A DNA stretch of 64,000 bases from Vitreoscilla filiformis (GCF_002222655.1 NZ_CP022423.1:1-64000), one strand, 5' to 3'; positions 43,392-52,241 are shown, counted from the first letter of the stretch. Made by a program: numbers and translations. Notes: generated from the letters alone by a model not told the origin.

Positions 43392-44104
43392 GTGCCCCCC
43401 AATGAGGGCACCGCCCCCGACTGAAGCGCCGACCAGCGCACGGTGCGGTGGCAATGCACCGCCAAACGGCTGTCGTGGCTCACCAGCAGCAGCGCGCTGC
43501 CGGCCTCGCGGCACACGGTGAGCAGCAAGGCCATGAACTGATCGCGCCGCGCCTCGTCCAGCGCCGAGGTGGGTTCATCGGCCAGCACCAGCTCGGGCGC
43601 ACCCAGAAACGCCCGTGCCGCCGCCACCCGCTGCTGCTGCCCAACCGACAACTGCGCCGCCGAACGGGCCCACAGCGCCGGCGCCAACTGCAACGCTTCC
43701 AGCAACGCCTGCGCCCGTGCCTGACGCTGCGCCGCGCTGGCCCCGGCACGCTGGGCACGCACGGTGGAAAAGTGGCAAGGCAGCAGCACGTTGTCCAGCA
43801 CGCTCAGGTAAGGCAACAGGTTGAACTGCTGAAAAATGCAGCCAATGTGATCGGCCCGGCGCCGGTCGCGCTGCACCGAGGGCAGCGCGTGCCAATCCTG
43901 CCCCAGCAGCGACACCTGCCCCGGCCCGGCCACCCGTACCCCCGCCGCCAAAGCCAGCAGCGTGCTTTTTCCGCAGCCGCTCTCGCCTTGCAGCAAAACG
44001 TGTTCACCCGCCTTCAAGGCCATGTTCACCCCGTCAAACACCGGCTCGGTGGCGCCTGGCCAACGCCACCCCAACGTCCGCAGCGACAACACCTCATCCG
44101 ACAT
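43388..44104 (-). CDS. LolD/MacB-like ABC ATPase of the zinc-starvation cluster
   Basis: A 238-residue ATPase: Walker A GESGCGKSTLLALAAG near residue 39, Q-loop FQQFNLLPYLSVLDNVLLP, signature LSVGQQQRVAAARAF, Walker B ELVLADEPTSALDEARRDQ, and switch histidine VSHDSRL. ATG 44104 (MSDEVLSLRTLGW) is preferred; 44110 is the alternative. It lies 27 bases after the DUF2796 gene and overlaps the permease gene. Confidence 0.9.
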   Translation of the reverse strand: MSDEVLSLRTLGWRWPGATEPVFDGVNMALKAGEHVLLQGESGCGKSTLLALAAGVRVAGPGQVSLLGQDWHALPSVQRDRRRADHIGCIFQQFNLLPYLSVLDNVLLPCHFSTVRAQRAGASAAQRQARAQALLEALQLAPALWARSAAQLSVGQQQRVAAARAFLGAPELVLADEPTSALDEARRDQFMALLLTVCREAGSALLLVSHDSRLAVHCHRTVRWSALQSGAVPSLGGT

Positions 44105-44131
44105 CGCCACCCACTCCCCGTGCGCGAACGC

Positions 44132-44674
44132 TCAGCGCGTCAGGCGAATGCTGCGCTCCGGACGGCGCAGGCTCTGGCGCCACTGTCCGCGAGGGGTGGC
44201 GACTTGCACCTCCAACACCTGCAAGCGCGTCCAAGCGTTGAACACATCGGTTGCCAAGGTGTGCAGCCGCTCGGGTTGGGCGCATTCGAAGTGGTAACGC
44301 ACCTCAATGTCCGCGTGGTCGTCGTGTGCCTGCGCCGATGCAGAGGCGCCAAGCGGGCCGACCGCCAGTTGCGGCTCTCGCGCTTGGCACATCGCCGCTA
44401 TATCGGGTTGGAAGCCGCCTTCGCGCAGGCGCAAGCGGGTCAGGGCTTGTTCGGCCCGCTGACGTTCGGCAGCGGTGCGCGGGGCACGCTCAAAACCCAC
44501 GGCGGTGTCCAACGGCAAGGTCAGGTTCAGCACCAGGGCGCGACCGTCTTGGGCGATCTCCAAACGCGCTTGGCCGTGGGTGTGGGCCGCGTGCGCTTGG
44601 GCCCAGCCCAGCGCCGGCACCAACCCAGCCACCAGCCCGACGCAACGCAAACCGTTCAGCAAGAAAGCAGACAT
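44132..44674 (-). CDS. DUF2796 family periplasmic protein
   Basis: A 180-residue exported protein. The signal peptide runs to about ALGWAQA at residue 26, followed by the His-rich HAAHTHGQARLEIAQDG motif and the LTLPLDTAVGFERAPRTAAERQ family stretch; a second acidic/His run is QAHDDHADIEVRYHFEC. Such proteins probably bind zinc in the periplasm and are found in Zur-regulated clusters (PA4063 in P. aeruginosa is alike). It lies 25 bases after znuA. Confidence 0.88.
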   Translation of the reverse strand: MSAFLLNGLRCVGLVAGLVPALGWAQAHAAHTHGQARLEIAQDGRALVLNLTLPLDTAVGFERAPRTAAERQRAEQALTRLRLREGGFQPDIAAMCQAREPQLAVGPLGASASAQAHDDHADIEVRYHFECAQPERLHTLATDVFNAWTRLQVLEVQVATPRGQWRQSLRRPERSIRLTR

Positions 44675-44699
44675 GATCACTCTCGAAGATGGGGCGAAT

Positions 44700-45659
44700 T
44701 CAAGGGGACACCGTCGCGCCCAGGGCCTGAGCGATGGTGCGGGCGTTGTGCTCGAACAAACGCAAGTAGGTGTCGGCGGGGCCACCCGGCGCGGACAGGG
44801 CATCCGAATACAACGTCCCCCCCACCTGCGCACCGGACTCTTGGGCGATACGCTGAATCAAACGCCGATCGCTGATGTTTTCCACAAACAAAGCCCGGAT
44901 GCGCTGCTGGCGGATTTGGCGAATCAACCGCCCCACCGCCGCTGCCGAAGGTTCGCTGTGGGTGCTCCAGCCCTGCGGTGCCAAAAATTCGACCCCGTAC
45001 GCGGCCCCAAACCGCCCAAACGCATCGTGCGAGGTGATGGCGCGGCGCTGTTCACGCGGCACTTGGGCCAACCAAGCCCGCACGTGCTGATCCAGTTGAC
45101 TCAAACGGACGAGGTACGCATCGCGGCGCTGGGTGATGGCCCCAGCCTGCGCCGGCCAACGAGCGATCAACGCCGCCGCGATGCGCCCAATAGCCACCCG
45201 CATCAACCCCAGGTCTTGCCAGATGTGGGGATCGGGGCCGGCGTGGCCGTGGTCATGTGCGCCATGCCGATGGGCCGGTGCTGTGGCCGATGCCGGGGTC
45301 TCCTCACCCGCAGCCACCACCAGCAGCCCTTTGTAGCCTGACACCTGGATCAACCGTGTCATCCAGCCCTCAAAGCCCAAGCCGTTGATCACCACCACAT
45401 CGGCCTGGGCCAAGCGGCGACCGTCAGCAGCCGAAGGTTCGAACACGTGCGCATCGGCGTTGGCCGACACCAGGGTGATGACCTCGACCTCAGGCGGCAG
45501 CAACTCGCGGCACACGTCAGCCACGATGGAAAAACTCGCCACCAGACGTGCCGGCGGCGCCGCCCAGAGGGGCGTGGGCAACACCACCACACCGCCCCAC
45601 ACCCCGGCGCCCAGCGCCCGCAAGCCCGCACGACGGGCGGAAGAAAAAGGCTGGCTCAT
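44700..45659 (-). CDS. znuA: Zinc ABC transporter substrate-binding protein
   Basis: A 319-residue protein that binds zinc in the periplasm for import. After a signal peptide (about residues 1-36), cluster A-I features appear: VASFSIVADVCRELLPPEVEVITLVSANADAHVFEPSAAD with its histidine, a His-rich loop (HRHGAHDHGHAGPDPHIWQD) near residue 130 with the second ligand histidine, HDAFGRFGAAYGVEF with the third, and the acidic ligand in TLYSDALS. The His-rich loop marks zinc over manganese. ATG 45659 is used. Confidence 0.93.
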   Translation of the reverse strand: MSQPFSSARRAGLRALGAGVWGGVVVLPTPLWAAPPARLVASFSIVADVCRELLPPEVEVITLVSANADAHVFEPSAADGRRLAQADVVVINGLGFEGWMTRLIQVSGYKGLLVVAAGEETPASATAPAHRHGAHDHGHAGPDPHIWQDLGLMRVAIGRIAAALIARWPAQAGAITQRRDAYLVRLSQLDQHVRAWLAQVPREQRRAITSHDAFGRFGAAYGVEFLAPQGWSTHSEPSAAAVGRLIRQIRQQRIRALFVENISDRRLIQRIAQESGAQVGGTLYSDALSAPGGPADTYLRLFEHNARTIAQALGATVSP

Positions 45660-45669
45660 GGAAATCACT

Positions 45670-46557
45670 TCAAGCTCGCAAATGATGCCGAACGCGCCAA
45701 CGGCGCGGCAGGATGCCATCGCGCCACCCGAACAGCACCGACAGCAGATACACCGCCCCGCACACCAACACGATGCACGGGCCCGAAGGCAGTTCGGTGT
45801 GATAACTCAGCAGCAAACCCGCCAGCCCGGCCAAGGCGCCCAAGGCGCTGGCCACGGCGGCCATGGCTGGCAGGCTCGCCACCCAAAACCGTGCGGTGGC
45901 CGCAGGCAGCATCATCAGCCCCACTGCCATGAGCGTGCCCATGGCCTGAAAAGCACTGACCAAGTTGGCCACCAACAGCACCAAAAACCCGGCATGAACC
46001 CAGGCTCCCGGCCCACCGACGCTGCGCAAAAAACCGGGGTCAAAACTCTCTAACACCAGGGGGCGGTACATCAGCGCCAAGGCCCACAACGTCACGCTGC
46101 TCACAGTGGCGATTTGCAGCAAGGCAGCATCGTCCACGGCCAGCACGCTGCCAAACAGCAGCCGCATGAGATCCACCTGGCTGCCGTGCATCGACACCAA
46201 CACCACCCCCAGCGCCAAGGCGATGAGGTAGAGCGCCGCCATGCTCGCGTCCTCCCGCTGCGGGGTGCTGCGGGTGATGAACCCGGCGGCCAACGCGACG
46301 GTGAGTGCCGCCACAGCCCCTCCGAGGCTCATCGCCGGCAGCGACAACCCCGCCAACGCAAACCCAACCGCCGCGCCCGGCAGCACCGCATGGGCCATGG
46401 CATCGCCCACCAAACTCATGCGCCGTAACACCAACCAGCAGCCAATCGGGCCACTGCCCAGGGCCAAAGCCAGCGAGGCCACCAGCGCCCGGCGCATGAA
46501 ACCGAACTCGACAAAGGGGGCGATCAACAGATCGTTCAACACAGCCAACACGTTCAT
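45670..46557 (-). CDS. znuB: Zinc ABC transporter permease
   Basis: A 295-residue ABC-3 type permease with about eight hydrophobic helices. The family run VLRRMSLVGDAMAHAVLPGAAVGFALAG lies near residue 45 and GTLMAVGLMMLPAATARFWV near 215. It carries Zn2+ across the inner membrane with the ATPase upstream. Its ATG overlaps the ATPase stop by 4 bases, and znuA follows 10 bases later. Confidence 0.93.
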   Translation of the reverse strand: MNVLAVLNDLLIAPFVEFGFMRRALVASLALALGSGPIGCWLVLRRMSLVGDAMAHAVLPGAAVGFALAGLSLPAMSLGGAVAALTVALAAGFITRSTPQREDASMAALYLIALALGVVLVSMHGSQVDLMRLLFGSVLAVDDAALLQIATVSSVTLWALALMYRPLVLESFDPGFLRSVGGPGAWVHAGFLVLLVANLVSAFQAMGTLMAVGLMMLPAATARFWVASLPAMAAVASALGALAGLAGLLLSYHTELPSGPCIVLVCGAVYLLSVLFGWRDGILPRRWRVRHHLRA

Positions 46558-47288
46558 GAACGCACGCCCTCGCACAAGGGAGCGGATTCGTCCCAGCTCC
46601 GGGCCATGTGGCGGGCGCGCTCCAAGTGTTCGGGGCTCAACACTTCGGCAGTGGGCCCCCAAGCGATGCACTCGCGCGCCAGCAACAAACATTGGTCGAA
46701 GTGCGCTCGCACCTGATTCAGGTCGTGCAGCACGGCCACCAACGTACGGCCTTCTTGCCGCCAGGGTTCGAGCAAATCCAGCAGGTCGGTGGTGGTGCGA
46801 GCATCCACCGCGTTGAAGGGCTCGTCCAGCAAAATCAGCCCAGCGTCTTGCACCAACACACGGGCAAACAGCACACGCTGCACTTGGCCGACCGACAACT
46901 CTCCCAACCAACGCCGCTCAAAGCCGCTCAAACCGACGCGGGCCAAGGCATCGCGCACATGGTGGTGTTCGGCGATCCGCAGTCCGCCCCACCACCCTGT
47001 GCGCCACCACAAGCCGCTGGCCACCACTTCATGCACTTGCACGGGAAACGTTCGATCCAGCGCAGCCGCTTGGGGCAGATAAGCCACGCGAGGCGCTGGA
47101 TGAGGGCGTTCAATGTGACCTTGATAAGGCAGCAGCCCCGCCAAAGCGCCCAGCAGGCTGCTCTTGCCCGCACCGTTGGGACCCACCACAGCCGTGAAGC
47201 TGCCAAACGCCAAAGCGCCATTCAAGTGATGCACGGCTGGGTGACCTCGGTAAGACACCGTCAAATCGCGCACCGTCAGGGCATTCAC
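46554..47288 (-). CDS. znuC: Zinc ABC transporter ATPase
   Basis: A 244-residue ATPase: Walker A GPNGAGKSSLLGALAG near residue 36, signature LSVGQVQRVLFARVL, Walker B GLILLDEPFNAVDARTT and the switch histidine AVLHDLNQV. The start is GTG 47288, which overlaps the TGA of a 29-residue small protein (GTGGTGA), so translation is probably coupled. A longer open frame from 47567 lacks family character. Confidence 0.92.
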   Translation of the reverse strand: MNALTVRDLTVSYRGHPAVHHLNGALAFGSFTAVVGPNGAGKSSLLGALAGLLPYQGHIERPHPAPRVAYLPQAAALDRTFPVQVHEVVASGLWWRTGWWGGLRIAEHHHVRDALARVGLSGFERRWLGELSVGQVQRVLFARVLVQDAGLILLDEPFNAVDARTTTDLLDLLEPWRQEGRTLVAVLHDLNQVRAHFDQCLLLARECIAWGPTAEVLSPEHLERARHMARSWDESAPLCEGVRS

Positions 47289-47374
47289 CACAGGGCCCAA
47301 GCCACGGTCATCCACAGCAGGGCGACCAGCCCCGTGGCACCCAACAAACGCTGGATGGCGTGAGTGTTCAGCAT
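47285..47374 (-). CDS. 29-residue small membrane protein before znuC
   Basis: A short gene between the Fur-family regulator and znuC. AAGGAA lies 5 bases before ATG 47374. The product has a charged start and one hydrophobic helix (LLGATGLVALLWMTVAWALW), long enough to span the membrane. Its TGA overlaps the GTG of znuC. It may be a small subunit or only a translational coupler. I do not recognise it. Confidence 0.45.
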   Translation of the reverse strand: MLNTHAIQRLLGATGLVALLWMTVAWALW

Positions 47375-47404
47375 CACGATTCCTTGGTGTTTTGAAAAAA
47401 CGGT

Positions 47405-47779
47405 TCACGGGCGGGCGCACGCTTGGCAGCGTCCATACAGGATCAGCTCGTGGGCTTCCACTTGAAAGCCCGGTGGGGCCAAGTGCGACAAGTCCCCTGG
47501 GCATGCATGGACGTCGAACACTCGTTGGCAGGTCATGCACTGGAAATGGTGGTGGTGCGCTGTACAAGCCAGCTCAAAGCGGGGGTTCTCGCCAGGCAGG
47601 CTGACGGTGCGCAACTCGCCCTCCTCGACCAAGGTCTTGAGGTTGCGATACACCGTGGCCATGCCCAAACCTGGCACGTGTTGTTGTGCTGCATCCAAGA
47701 CCTCTTGCGGTAGCAATGGCCGCTGGGCTTGGGAAATCGCTTGTTGAATGGCGCTGCGCTGCCGTGTGTTGCGTTCCAT
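47405..47779 (-). CDS. zur: Fur-family regulator, probably Zur
   Basis: A 124-residue Fur-family regulator. Its winged helix (AISQAQRPLLPQEVLDAAQQHVPGLGMATVYRNLKTLVEEGEL) lies in the N-terminal half. The metal sites are in AHHHHFQCMTCQRVFDVHACPG and the C-terminal CQAC motif. Position at the head of the znuCBA cluster implies zinc sensing (Zur), although Fur-type proteins can sense Fe or Mn. It would repress the cluster when zinc is ample. An inverted repeat at 47790-47805 could be its operator. Confidence 0.88.
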   Translation of the reverse strand: MERNTRQRSAIQQAISQAQRPLLPQEVLDAAQQHVPGLGMATVYRNLKTLVEEGELRTVSLPGENPRFELACTAHHHHFQCMTCQRVFDVHACPGDLSHLAPPGFQVEAHELILYGRCQACARP

Positions 47780-48380
47780 TCATTGATGATAATGCATTTT
47801 CATTACAAAGCTGAGATGTGCCAAAGAAGGCAGCATGCCCAAAGTGCATGAATGTGTTCTTTATCAGATGAATTACAAAGTAGTAGTAGTCATAGAGCAT
47901 GGCCATCTGCTGTGGATAAGCATCATTTTCTCAATGAGAACAAGCATTTAGCACTTGCATAACGATGTGGGTAACCCCATGAATTCTGTGAGGACAAAGA
48001 GATAACAACTTAGCAGATGGCGCAGATCTCAACAATAACTCAACAGTTGTCCCAAAGTTATGCACAGAGTTATGAAGAGGATGTGATTTTTACCAAAATG
48101 GAAAGCGACGTGCCGTCAGAAATTCGCAGCCCTCTGTGTATAACTTGTGAAGAACCAGTCGTGGTAGAACTCCACAAGATCTCCGGGATGGTTATCAACA
48201 GCACCCCATTGCCACACTTGTTTGATGAAACTGCTTTTTTTCTTGTAAAATCAACATGTTGGCTTGTGGATAAGCCTGTGATCAACGAACGTCATTCACA
48301 CCCTCCGAGAAAGATTATCCACAGGGTTATCTCCAAGGTTTTCAACAGGTAAAGAGAATGAAAGATATCCACAAGCCGGC
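47780..48380. other. oriC: Candidate chromosomal replication origin (DnaA-box cluster)
   Basis: This AT-rich stretch, between the divergent zur and rluA-type genes, carries five exact TTATNCACA boxes: 47911-47919, 48135-48143 and 48265-48273 on the minus strand, and 48058-48066 and 48315-48323 on the plus strand. Two near matches are TTATCAACA at 48192 and ATATCCACA at 48365. By chance about 0.02 exact boxes would be expected in this length (equal base use). A run of TAG triplets (47881-47889) about 20 bases from the first box resembles a DnaA-trio, and T-rich tracts lie at 48228-48252. parABS is 22-29 kb away. dnaA itself is not in the window. No gene is supported within the stretch. Confidence 0.8.
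47790..47805. promoter_or_regulatory. Candidate Fur/Zur operator upstream of zur
   Basis: TAATG at 47790-47794 and CATTA at 47801-47805 form an inverted repeat around CATTTT, 10-26 bases before the zur start, in a setting (GATGATAATGCATTTTCATT) that resembles Fur-family boxes. It fits autoregulation of the zinc cluster by its own repressor. Confidence 0.45.
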
Positions 48381-49311
48381 GCCCAAGCAAGGGGTCAATC
48401 CTTGTGTGGTGCAGATTCCCCCGCGCCGGGGTGGCGTGCCTGTGCATAACATTGTGGATTTCTTGTGCGAACGCTTGCCCTTGGTTTCCAGGGCCCAATG
48501 GTTGGCGCGTTTAGCCGCAGGCGGCGTGTTGAATGCCCAGGGGCGTCCGGTGGCAGCGCAGGATCCCTGCCCTCCCGGTTCTTGGCTGTGGTACTGGCGA
48601 GAAGTCGACGAAGAGCCGGACATCCCTTTCGAGGCCCCGGTGTTGTTTCGCGATGAGCACCTGGTGGTGGCCGATAAGCCTCACTTCTTGCCCATGACAC
48701 CCAAGGGCCGTTATGCCCGTCACACCTTGCTGGCGCGGTTACAGGCGACGCTGGGGCTGGACACGCTCGTGCCCATCCACCGACTCGATCGTGAAACCGC
48801 TGGGGTGGTGGTGCTGTGTGTGCGTCCGCAAGATCGGGCGGCCTATCAGCAGTTGTTTCGGCAGCGGCAGGTGCGCAAGGTGTATGAAGCCATGGCGCCT
48901 TGGCGCTCCGGGTGTCCTTGGCCACAGGAGCGGCATTCGCGCATCGTTGAATCTCCCACGCACTTCATGCAGCGGGTGGAAGCCCCGGGCGAACCCAATG
49001 CCCACACCACGATCGAGCTGCTGGCGCACGACACGCACTGGGGCCACTACCGCTTGCATCCCCACACCGGGCAGACCCACCAATTGCGGGTTCACATGAA
49101 CGCTTTGGGCTTGCCGCTGTGTGGGGATCGCATTTACCCCCTCTTGCAGCCCGAACCCCCCGCTGGAGCGGCGCCGGACTTCTCCACCCCGCTGCAACTC
49201 CTGGCGCGCCGCATTGAATTCACCGATCCGATCACGGGGCAAGTGCGTACGTTCAGCAGCCAGCGGACGCTCCAATCATTTTCTGATTTGTATACGGTGT
49301 ATACGTTATGA
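48358..49311 (+). CDS. RluA-family pseudouridine synthase
   Basis: A 317-residue pseudouridine synthase of rRNA or tRNA. The catalytic aspartate lies in PIHRLDRETAGVVVLCV near residue 142-150, and the domain has FRDEHLVVADKPHFLPMTPKG before it and HPHTGQTHQLRVHMNALGLPLCGDRIY later. The N-terminal 90 residues include a possible S4-like part. The precise target cannot be told from sequence. ATG 48358 adjoins the DnaA-box cluster, and one near-match DnaA box overlaps its first codons. Confidence 0.87.
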   Translation: MKDIHKPAPKQGVNPCVVQIPPRRGGVPVHNIVDFLCERLPLVSRAQWLARLAAGGVLNAQGRPVAAQDPCPPGSWLWYWREVDEEPDIPFEAPVLFRDEHLVVADKPHFLPMTPKGRYARHTLLARLQATLGLDTLVPIHRLDRETAGVVVLCVRPQDRAAYQQLFRQRQVRKVYEAMAPWRSGCPWPQERHSRIVESPTHFMQRVEAPGEPNAHTTIELLAHDTHWGHYRLHPHTGQTHQLRVHMNALGLPLCGDRIYPLLQPEPPAGAAPDFSTPLQLLARRIEFTDPITGQVRTFSSQRTLQSFSDLYTVYTL

Positions 49312-49318
49312 ATGGGTT

Positions 49319-51160
49319 TCAACTGAGATGAAAAATCTCACCCGTGGCGTGAAACGGCAGCCGGCGCCCGGCTGGCAGTAAAAACGCATGGGCGCGGCGG
49401 ATGACCAGTGCGTCGCAGGCCCCGTCGGTGATGACGAGGATGGGGCCATCGGGTGGAAAGTCGGGCGCGGTTTCGAGCAGATCAACGCCCGGTTGCAGCA
49501 CGGTGCCGCCCCGTCCTTTCACTTGCACCCGACCGGCAATGTGCTCGGGCGGCAGGTAGCCGGCGTCGTGCGCGGCGGCGTCGCAGAACACCACGCGGGC
49601 GGCGGGCACATCGTGTGCGGCGGCGTAGCTGGCAATGGCACCCAGGGCACGCGCCAACAACTGGCGATCCATCGAACCCGAGGTGTCCAGCACCACGCCG
49701 AAGGTGCGGGCCGAGAGCCAGCGCGCATCCAACACCCAGCGCGGGCGCGGGATGTCCGGCGTGCTGGCCTGGCGCCGACTCGGGCGGGCGTAGCTGCGTT
49801 GGCGCTCCAGCGGCGGGAAATGGTGATCAAACCACTGCGCCAGCTTCACATCCCAGGGGATGACGGGTTGCAGCAGCGCGGTAATTTCTTCCAGCAAGCC
49901 AGCGGGCAGCAGGCCGCGCCCTTGCTGCTGGTGCAGCGCCAGGCCCTTGGCCAGGGCGTCTTTGTAGAAGGCGTCCAGGTCGGTGGCGGGGCCCAGTGGC
50001 GGGCTGCCGGGCAGGCGGCGCTCCAGCATGTCGCCTTGGGCGCCGGCGAGGGTGCGCAGTTTGCGGGCACGGCGCAGGTCGGTGGTGATGCGGTCGTAGA
50101 TGCTTTCGGCGGACAGGCCGTCCAACTGCGGATCGTGCAGCAGGCCGATGGCCGGCGCCGTGCCGACGCCCATCTCGATCAACCAAGCGTTGATGACGAA
50201 ATCGCAGGCCACGTTCCACAAGAACGGATCACGCCCACGTCGGCGGCCCAGGTGGCGCAGGGCGACGTGCAGCACCTCGTGGCCGATGACGAAGCGCCGT
50301 TCCTCCTCGGTCAACCCGGCGCCGGGGTTGAGGTAGATGGTGCGCGCCACCTCGTCCACCGCTGCCACGGGGATCTCTTCCCGCTGACAAATGCCGGCCT
50401 CTTCGATGAACTCGAAACTGCTCACCATGGCGCCCAACAGCGGAAAACTGCTGATGAACCAACTGCGCGCCCGCTCGGTGGCGAGGCTGAGGGCCGGTCG
50501 CGCGGGCGTCGCCCGCTGCGCCACGCCGCTGGCGTTGACCGCTTCCAGCGAGGCTTGCACCGCCCGGGCGATGCCTTCGGCCAGCAAAGCACCCCAGTTC
50601 TGGTGGCGGGTGTAAAGCGTGAGGCGCGAGGTGGGCGCGGCGGCTTGTTCGGGCGGCAGCATCCCAGTGGCGCTTGGGCCGGCGGGGCTCAAGTTGGCGG
50701 CCCAATCGGGCACGCCTTCTTCGCAAAATTGCTGGTACCAGCGGTCTTCGTCCCAATTGGGCAGGCCTTCGGGCAGGTGGGCGTGTGCGGGGGCGCGGCC
50801 CAGCTTGAGGGTGTGCAACAGGCGCACGATGCCGATGTCGCACGCGGCGCACCAGGCGGGCCAATCGCCCTTGTCAGTGGTGTAGCGCTCCAGGCCGAAG
50901 TAGAGCGCGCCGTGCGCCAGCACAAACGCCCATTCGGCGGGTTCGGCCAGGCGGGTGGGGTGGGCGTAGAGCCGGTCGGGCAGTTGGGCCACCAGCCAGC
51001 CGTCGCGTGGCACGCCGGGGTCATGGCCGCCGGGGGTGCGCTGCCAGGCGTACAGCCGACCGGTGATGCCGTTGAACATCGGGTGCTGGCGCACCAGCGA
51101 CCAGCCTTCGTCAAACGCTTGTTCGGCCCGCGCTTGGGCACTGTGCGAGGGCTTGGCCAT
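49319..51160 (-). CDS. DUF2201 putative metallopeptidase with VWA-like domain
   Basis: A 613-residue protein. The middle has a zinc-metallopeptidase motif HEVLHVALRH near residue 293 in a family-typical stretch (EERRFVIGHEVLHVALRHLGRR). The C-terminal third is a VWA-like domain with FGVVLDTSGSMDRQLL, the MIDAS sequence, near 490. It probably acts with the MoxR-type ATPase encoded just upstream, which could load or remodel it; such pairs are common in proteobacteria and their role is not established. The gene is convergent with the RluA-type gene. Confidence 0.86.
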   Translation of the reverse strand: MAKPSHSAQARAEQAFDEGWSLVRQHPMFNGITGRLYAWQRTPGGHDPGVPRDGWLVAQLPDRLYAHPTRLAEPAEWAFVLAHGALYFGLERYTTDKGDWPAWCAACDIGIVRLLHTLKLGRAPAHAHLPEGLPNWDEDRWYQQFCEEGVPDWAANLSPAGPSATGMLPPEQAAAPTSRLTLYTRHQNWGALLAEGIARAVQASLEAVNASGVAQRATPARPALSLATERARSWFISSFPLLGAMVSSFEFIEEAGICQREEIPVAAVDEVARTIYLNPGAGLTEEERRFVIGHEVLHVALRHLGRRRGRDPFLWNVACDFVINAWLIEMGVGTAPAIGLLHDPQLDGLSAESIYDRITTDLRRARKLRTLAGAQGDMLERRLPGSPPLGPATDLDAFYKDALAKGLALHQQQGRGLLPAGLLEEITALLQPVIPWDVKLAQWFDHHFPPLERQRSYARPSRRQASTPDIPRPRWVLDARWLSARTFGVVLDTSGSMDRQLLARALGAIASYAAAHDVPAARVVFCDAAAHDAGYLPPEHIAGRVQVKGRGGTVLQPGVDLLETAPDFPPDGPILVITDGACDALVIRRAHAFLLPAGRRLPFHATGEIFHLS

Positions 51161-51170
51161 GCGCCGGCCC

Positions 51171-52241
51171 TCAGCCGTTGCCTTGGGCGGCCAAACGCGG
51201 CAAATCCCGGATGACTTCCACCAAGAACCAGCCCGGTAGCGCTGCCTCCTCGGTGCCGGCCTCGGCGGGGGCCACCACCAAGCGGGCCATCTCCAGGCTG
51301 ATTTGCGCCAAGTCCTTCAGCAGGGCTTTGGCGCGGTGGACGAAGGTTTGCACATCACCACTCAGGGCACGGCGATCCTCCGGCAACTGCTTGATGAGCC
51401 GGGCGCGGAAGGCTTGGGTGAGGAAGTAGAGCAAGTCCCGGTCGTGCGGCTCGTGCGGCCAGCGGGCGTCGCCCTTCAAGATGGCATCGAGCCGGTGACG
51501 ATCGCCCGCCAGCTTGCCAAACGCTTTGAACTGCGCGGCATGGTTCGGGCTGAGGCACCCCATGGCCAGTGCTTCGGCGCCCACGGGCGGGAGGCTCTCG
51601 CCCCAAGCGTGCAGGGCGTCGCTCAACATGTGCCAGGTGCGCGGGGTGGAAAACGGCTCCTCGTGCTTGGGCGGCGGGCTCCAGAGGTGATCCGGACGCT
51701 GTTCCAAGTATTCGATCACCAGCGGGTGCAGGCCGTGTGCCTTGGCCCAGGCCAGCCACTCCGAGGCCGACACGCGCAACTGCACATGCACCATCCGGTT
51801 GATGAGCGCCGAGGACATCGGTTTAACGATGGCCGCATCCTGCGCCCGGTTGCCCGCGCCGATGACGATGGAGCCTTCGGGCAAGCGGTAGTCGCCGATG
51901 CGGCGCTCGTGAATCAGGCTGTAAAACGCTTTTTGCACTTCCTGCGAGCAGGCGTTCAGCTCGTCCAGAAAGAGGCAATACGGCGCCTGCCGGGCAATCA
52001 TCGACGGCGGGCAAAAGCGGCTCACCCCCGCTTCGATTTGCGGCACGCCGATCAAATCTTCCGGGGCGAGCTGGCTGCCCAGCAGCGAAACGCAATCCAG
52101 CCCGACATCGGCTGCAAACTGCTGCACCAAGGCCGATTTGCCAATGCCCGGTGGCCCCCAAATGAACACCGGGCGCACGGTGGCGACTTGCAGCAGAAAT
52201 TCGCTCAGTTGCGAGGGCGTGAGGGTGTGGGCGGCTTGCAT
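51171..52241 (-). CDS. MoxR-type AAA ATPase
   Basis: A 356-residue AAA ATPase: Walker A FIWGPPGIGKSALVQQF near residue 31, DLIGVPQI, Walker B YCLFLDELNACSQEVQKAFY near 90, and sensor 1 GSIVIGAGNRAQD. MoxR-type proteins act as chaperones for VWA-domain partners, here the DUF2201 protein whose gene begins 10 bases downstream. It forms a two-gene operon with it. Confidence 0.9.
   Translation of the reverse strand: MQAAHTLTPSQLSEFLLQVATVRPVFIWGPPGIGKSALVQQFAADVGLDCVSLLGSQLAPEDLIGVPQIEAGVSRFCPPSMIARQAPYCLFLDELNACSQEVQKAFYSLIHERRIGDYRLPEGSIVIGAGNRAQDAAIVKPMSSALINRMVHVQLRVSASEWLAWAKAHGLHPLVIEYLEQRPDHLWSPPPKHEEPFSTPRTWHMLSDALHAWGESLPPVGAEALAMGCLSPNHAAQFKAFGKLAGDRHRLDAILKGDARWPHEPHDRDLLYFLTQAFRARLIKQLPEDRRALSGDVQTFVHRAKALLKDLAQISLEMARLVVAPAEAGTEEAALPGWFLVEVIRDLPRLAAQGNG

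Noticed and set aside
48017..48352. Open frame of 111 codons in the AT-rich stretch before the rluA-type gene
   Set aside because: It runs through four exact DnaA boxes, has no family likeness, and its composition follows the intergenic AT bias. The DNA is better explained as an origin.
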